From Solimonas flava DSM 18980 (GTDB taxonomy: Bacteria; Pseudomonadota; Gammaproteobacteria; Nevskiales; Nevskiaceae): a DNA stretch of 64,000 nt. The stretch covers positions 1 to 64,000 of the forward strand of contig NZ_AUFV01000010.1 in assembly GCF_000426685.1 (NCBI RefSeq), read 5' to 3'. The notes below the pieces were generated by a model that was not told the DNA's origin, made no database searches, and saw only the letters and a list, made by a program, of their open reading frames with translations. The first letter of the stretch is position 1. Each line of letters begins with the position of its first letter. Shown piece after piece: positions 60,551-64,000 of this stretch. Position numbers and translations under genes: made by a program.

Positions 60551-61917
60551 TGTCCAACCGTCCGCTGCTGTCGCTCGTCTCCGTCGCCCTGCTGCTCGCC
60601 GCCTGCGGCGAGCGCCAGTCCGCCCAGGCGCCGGCCCCGGTTGCCGACGCCGCACCGGCCGCGACGCAGGCCTCGCTGTCGTTCGACGAAGGCCTGGCCC
60701 AGGCGCGCGCGCGGCAGGCGCCGCTGATCGTCGATTTCCATGCGCCGTGGTGCTACTCCTGCTACTTCATGGCCACCAACGTGCTGACCGGCGCCGACTG
60801 GGACGCGGTCGAGAAGAAGGCCGTGGTCGTCGAGGTCGACGCCGACTCGCCGGACGGCGCGGCGCTCAAGGACCGCTACGGCATCAAGGCGCTGCCGAGC
60901 TACCTCGTGCTCGACGGCGAGGGCCGCGAGCTGGGACGCATCCTCGGCGAGCAGACGCGCGCCGAGTTCTATCCGCAGATCAACCGGCTGGTCGACGGCG
61001 GGCAGCCGCTGACGGCCGTCGCCGAGCAGGTCAGGGACGGCTCGGCGGCATCGGTCGAAGCCGGCCGCAGCGTGCTCAAGTCCTATCAGGCGCGCTACGA
61101 CGCCGACGGCGGCCTGCGCTGGTTCGCGGCGCTGCCGGCACCGGCGCGCGCGGCGCTGCGCCAGGATGCCGCCGCGCAGCTGCTCGTCGCCCGCCTGCAG
61201 TTCCTGAAGGCGGTACAGCAGAACGACGCGAAGGCCGCGCTGGCGGTCGGCGCGCAGGTGCTCGCCGGCGATCTCGGCTGCGAGCGGCCGTACGAGCTCG
61301 ACCGCTATCTCGCCTTCGCGGCGCAGCAGGCCGACGCCAGGGCACTGGTCGCCGTGCAGCGACCGGCGATGGAAAAGCTGGTTGCCGACGGCGTGTTCGG
61401 TCCGGCGCCGTGCGCGGACAAGCGGTCCGCCGTGCTCTCGCTCGCCGACGTCGACGCGGTGCTCGGCGATCAGGCGGCGCGCCAGACCTTGCTCGAGAAG
61501 GCGATCGCCGATGTCGAGCGGCAGATCGGCGGCGATCTGAAGAAAGACCGCAATCTCGACGACAACCTGCGCATCTATCGCGATCAGCTCGCCGAACTCA
61601 GCGGCGATTACACGGCTTACGACGCGCTGATGCCGAAGCTGATCGCCGCCTGGCCCGACGACTACGTCTACGCGGCGCGCTGGGGCAAGAGTCTGCTGGC
61701 GCGCGGTCAGGCCGAGCAGGCGCTCGCGCAGCTCGATGCCGCCGCCGCCAAGGCCTATGGCGTCAACCGCCTCAAGGTTGCGCAGGATCGCGTCAAGGCC
61801 CTGCAGGCGCTGCATCGCGACGCCGACGCCCGACGCGTCGTCGCCGAGACGCTGAAGGCCAACGGCCCGTGGTTCCCGGACGAGGCTGCCAGGCTCAAGG
61901 ATCTGGTCAAGACCTGA
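60550..61917 (+). CDS. Thioredoxin-fold lipoprotein with C-terminal helical-repeat region
   Basis: 455 residues. Lipobox LLAAC (Cys19), then a thioredoxin domain (about 45-150) with active site WCYSC (Cys68, Cys71) and the cis-Pro in KALPSYLVLDGEG, like the DsbD C-terminal domain. The rest is helical and resembles tetratricopeptide repeats (RWGKSLLARGQAEQALAQLDAAAAKAYG). It probably handles thiols in the periplasm. The ATG overlaps the upstream stop (TGATG), ending the operon that starts at 57908. Confidence 0.8.
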   Translation: MSNRPLLSLVSVALLLAACGERQSAQAPAPVADAAPAATQASLSFDEGLAQARARQAPLIVDFHAPWCYSCYFMATNVLTGADWDAVEKKAVVVEVDADSPDGAALKDRYGIKALPSYLVLDGEGRELGRILGEQTRAEFYPQINRLVDGGQPLTAVAEQVRDGSAASVEAGRSVLKSYQARYDADGGLRWFAALPAPARAALRQDAAAQLLVARLQFLKAVQQNDAKAALAVGAQVLAGDLGCERPYELDRYLAFAAQQADARALVAVQRPAMEKLVADGVFGPAPCADKRSAVLSLADVDAVLGDQAARQTLLEKAIADVERQIGGDLKKDRNLDDNLRIYRDQLAELSGDYTAYDALMPKLIAAWPDDYVYAARWGKSLLARGQAEQALAQLDAAAAKAYGVNRLKVAQDRVKALQALHRDADARRVVAETLKANGPWFPDEAARLKDLVKT

Positions 61918-61950
61918 GCCGCGGACGTGCGTGGCGCAGCGGCTGAGGAG

Positions 61951-61979
61951 TTTCCCGGGGGCGCCGCTTCCGGTATAAA
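61951..61979 (+). promoter_or_regulatory. Candidate purU promoter
   Basis: TATAAA at 61974-61979 is a strong -10, 39 bp before the ATG. A poor -35 (TTTCCC, 61951-61956) is at 17-bp spacing. Confidence 0.45.
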
Positions 61980-62018
61980 CGCGCCTCCCGCACGTGCCGC
62001 GGGGCCTCGCTGCGCGCC

Positions 62019-62888
62019 ATGACGACCGAATCCGACACCACCGCCCGCCTGCTGATCACCTGTCCGGACCAGCCGGGCATCGTCGCCGCGGTCACGACGT
62101 TCCTGTACCACCACGGCGTCAACATCACCGAGCTCGATCAGCACTCGACCGATCCGGAAGGCGGCCGCTTCTTCCTGCGCCTCGAATTCCAGACGCCGCA
62201 TCTGGACGTCTCGCGCACGGCGCTCGAGCGCACGTTCCGCGATGCCGTCGCCAGCCGCTTCACGATGGACTGGCGCATCAGCTACGCGGCCGACAAGCCG
62301 CGCATGGCGATCCTCGTCTCCAAGCACGATCACGCGCTGATGGAGCTGCTGTGGCGCTGGCAGCGCGGCGAACTGCGCGTCGACATCCCGGTCGTGATTT
62401 CCAACCACGACGATCTGCGCGCCGAGGTCGAGCGTTTCGGCGTGCGCTTCGAGCACGTGCCGATCGACGCGGCGACGCACGCCGAGGCCGAGGCGAGGAT
62501 GCAGGCGCTGCTCGACGGCCAGACCGACTTCATCGTGCTGGCGCGCTACATGCGCATCCTGTCAGCGGATTTCGTCGCGCGTTATCCGCATCGCATCATC
62601 AACATCCACCACAGCTTCCTGCCGGCGTTCGTCGGTGCCGATCCCTACCAGCAGGCCTACACGCGCGGCGTCAAGCTGATCGGCGCCACCGCGCACTACG
62701 TGACCTCCGACCTCGACCAGGGGCCGATCATCGACCAGGACACCGGCCGCGTCTCGCACCGGCACGAAGTCCCCGACCTGCGCCGCCTCGGCCGCGATCT
62801 GGAGCGTCAGGTGCTCGCCCGCGCCGTGCGCTGGCACGTCGAGGACCGCGTCATCGTCGACGGTAACAAGACGGTCGTTTTCGCCTGA
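62019..62888 (+). CDS. purU: Formyltetrahydrofolate deformylase
   Basis: 289 residues. N-terminal ACT domain ([26 protein letters not shown]) and a C-terminal formyltransferase-like domain with [18 protein letters not shown] and [17 protein letters not shown]. It hydrolyses 10-formyl-THF to formate and THF, balancing one-carbon pools and supplying formate for purines. Own promoter probable. Confidence 0.95.
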   Translation: MTTESDTTARLLITCPDQPGIVAAVTTFLYHHGVNITELDQHSTDPEGGRFFLRLEFQTPHLDVSRTALERTFRDAVASRFTMDWRISYAADKPRMAILVSKHDHALMELLWRWQRGELRVDIPVVISNHDDLRAEVERFGVRFEHVPIDAATHAEAEARMQALLDGQTDFIVLARYMRILSADFVARYPHRIINIHHSFLPAFVGADPYQQAYTRGVKLIGATAHYVTSDLDQGPIIDQDTGRVSHRHEVPDLRRLGRDLERQVLARAVRWHVEDRVIVDGNKTVVFA

Positions 62889-62954
62889 TGCCGGACCGCG
62901 CACGGCGGCCGCCGTGCGCAGGCGCGGATCAGGACGCGAGCTTGCGTCACGCAT

Positions 62955-62981
62955 GAAAAAGCCCTCGCAGAGGCGAGGGCT
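62955..62981 (-). terminator. Intrinsic terminator of the acyl-CoA ligase gene
   Basis: AGCCCTCGC (62960-62968), loop AGAG, GCGAGGGCT (62973-62981): perfect 9-bp stem. On the minus strand it is followed by TTTT then CATG, so it ends the leftward ligase gene. Confidence 0.9.
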
Positions 62982-63028
62982 GAAAGTGCGCGTGCCGGCC
63001 GGTGTGCGGCCGGCACGAAAATGGATTC

Positions 63029-64000
63029 TCAGTCTTCCCAGACGACCTTCGTGTTGCGGTCGCCCGCGCACTTTTCGAGCAGGGTCGCGTAGCGCTTTTC
63101 CACTTCGTTGCGCTTGACCTTCATGGTCGGCGTCATGATGTTGTTGTCGATCGTCCACGCGTCCTTGGCGACGATGATCTTGGCGATCTCTTCGTGGTTC
63201 TCGAGCGTGGCGTTGACGGCCTGCATCTCGGCGAGCAGGCCGGCCTCGACCTCGGCGCGCGGCTTCCTGGCGCCGTCGGCCGACAGCGTGACGATCATGA
63301 TCGGCTGCTTGAGGCCGGTGCCGACGAAGCACAGCTGGTCGATGTCGGTGTCGCGCGACAGCGCGCCTTCGATCGGCGCCGGCGCCACGTACTTGCCCTT
63401 CAGCGTCTTGAAGATGTCCTTGGTGCGGCCGGTGATGTAGAGATAGCCGTCCTCGTCGATGCGGCCCTTGTCGCCGGTACGCAGCCAGCCGTCGGCGGTG
63501 TACAGCTCGGCGGTCTTCTCCGGGTCCTTGTAGTAGCCCGGCGTGCAGGCGGCGTGCTTGAACTGGATCTCGCCGTCGTCGCCGATGCGCATGTCGGCGC
63601 CCGGCTGCGCGCGGCCGACCGAGCCCCAGCGGTTGGCGCCCGGCAGGTTGACCGTCGCGTAGATGTTGTTCTCGGTCATGCCGTAGCCCTGCAGCACGGT
63701 GATGCCGAGCTTGTCGAGCCACAGCATCAGCGGCATCGGCATCGGCGCGGCGCCGACGATGATGTAGCGCGCGTTCTGCAGGCCGAGGCCGGTCTTGATC
63801 TTCTTCTTGACCAGCGACGCGACGATCGGCAGCTTGAGCAGCAGGTCGAGCTTCTTCTGCGGCAGCTTCTGCAGGATGCCGGCCTGGAAGCGGCCGTAGA
63901 CCAGCGGCACGCCGAAGAAGCGCGTCGGCGCGACTTCCGGCAGCTGCTCGGCGAGTTTTTCGAGATTCTCGAGGAAGAACACCTCGGCCCCGTAGTAGAT
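63029..64000 (-). CDS. AMP-forming long-chain acyl-CoA ligase, C-terminal part
   Basis: The frame is open to the window edge, so only the last 323 residues are seen. Motifs are VLQGYGMTENN (A5 motif), DGWLRTGDKGRIDEDGYLYITGRTKDIFKTLKGKYVAPAPIE (A7-A8) and a C-terminal Lys (MKVKRNEV). It activates fatty acids with ATP and CoA in two steps. The chain length is not readable. Extends beyond the window. Confidence 0.88.
   Translation of the reverse strand: MYYGAEVFFLENLEKLAEQLPEVAPTRFFGVPLVYGRFQAGILQKLPQKKLDLLLKLPIVASLVKKKIKTGLGLQNARYIIVGAAPMPMPLMLWLDKLGITVLQGYGMTENNIYATVNLPGANRWGSVGRAQPGADMRIGDDGEIQFKHAACTPGYYKDPEKTAELYTADGWLRTGDKGRIDEDGYLYITGRTKDIFKTLKGKYVAPAPIEGALSRDTDIDQLCFVGTGLKQPIMIVTLSADGARKPRAEVEAGLLAEMQAVNATLENHEEIAKIIVAKDAWTIDNNIMTPTMKVKRNEVEKRYATLLEKCAGDRNTKVVWED

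Overview
The window is a high-GC (roughly two thirds G+C, strong G/C third-position bias) chromosomal segment of a Gram-negative bacterium. Single-chain PurL, an mdtABC-type RND operon, mlaFEDCBA, mreBCD-mrdA-rodA-mltB-rlpA-dacA, gatCAB, DUF1820, Rnk, BkdR-type control of a branched-chain 2-oxoacid dehydrogenase and large TonB-dependent receptors together point to a gammaproteobacterium, perhaps near the Nevskiales/Solimonadaceae or Xanthomonadales. This placement is an inference from gene content. Apart from one IS remnant at the left edge I see no phage, CRISPR, tRNA or rRNA.

Layout. 1-310: 3' end of an IS3-family element. 416-4726: branched-chain 2-oxoacid dehydrogenase operon (E1alpha, E1beta, E2; no E3) on the minus strand, with a divergent Lrp-type regulator. 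4745-8778: Baeyer-Villiger-type monooxygenase, a two-gene ABC exporter and an Rnk-type regulator preceded by a candidate leader ORF. 8801-18146: mdtABC-like tripartite RND efflux operon with a NodT-family outer-membrane lipoprotein. 18336-21917: DUF1820 protein, MBL-fold hydrolase, HxlR regulator with a divergent SDR, and phosphoglycolate phosphatase. 21954-25838: purL with a clear terminator. 25931-27647: gamma-glutamylcyclotransferase-like protein and a PHP-type lipoprotein. 27847-31694: mlaFEDCBA phospholipid transport operon; then lipB. 32591-42958: a TonB/ECF sigma/FecR locus containing a Tat-exported flavin amine oxidase, a c-type cytochrome and an exported RidA, flanked by two TonB-dependent receptors. 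43026-52259: elongasome and cell-wall cluster on the minus strand. 52490-55803: gatCAB. 56062-62888: Hsp33, SET protein, a putative lipid-modification operon (DUF1295, CFA-like methyltransferase, an interrupted exported protein, thioredoxin-fold lipoprotein) and purU. The right edge holds the C-terminal part of an AMP-forming acyl-CoA ligase.

Most interesting region. Genes 32591-42958 look like a surface-regulated periplasmic amine or amino-acid oxidation module. A TonB-dependent receptor imports a ligand, a Tat-exported flavoenzyme oxidises an amine and passes electrons to an adjacent cytochrome c (as known for NicA2/CycN), and an exported RidA hydrolyses the reactive imine product. ECF sigma and FecR lie upstream, and the receptor carrying the STN signalling domain is a separate unit downstream. 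The substrate cannot be read from the sequence.

Other points worth a check are an in-frame TAA splitting the gene at 59765-60550, a 12-bp tandem repeat in its signal peptide, a perfect 21-bp duplication in the monooxygenase, paired TTCCGGAA palindromes in the bkd control region, a leader ORF with an attenuator-like hairpin before rnk, REP-like palindromes inside the mdt operon and a large inverted dispersed repeat before the MBL-fold gene.
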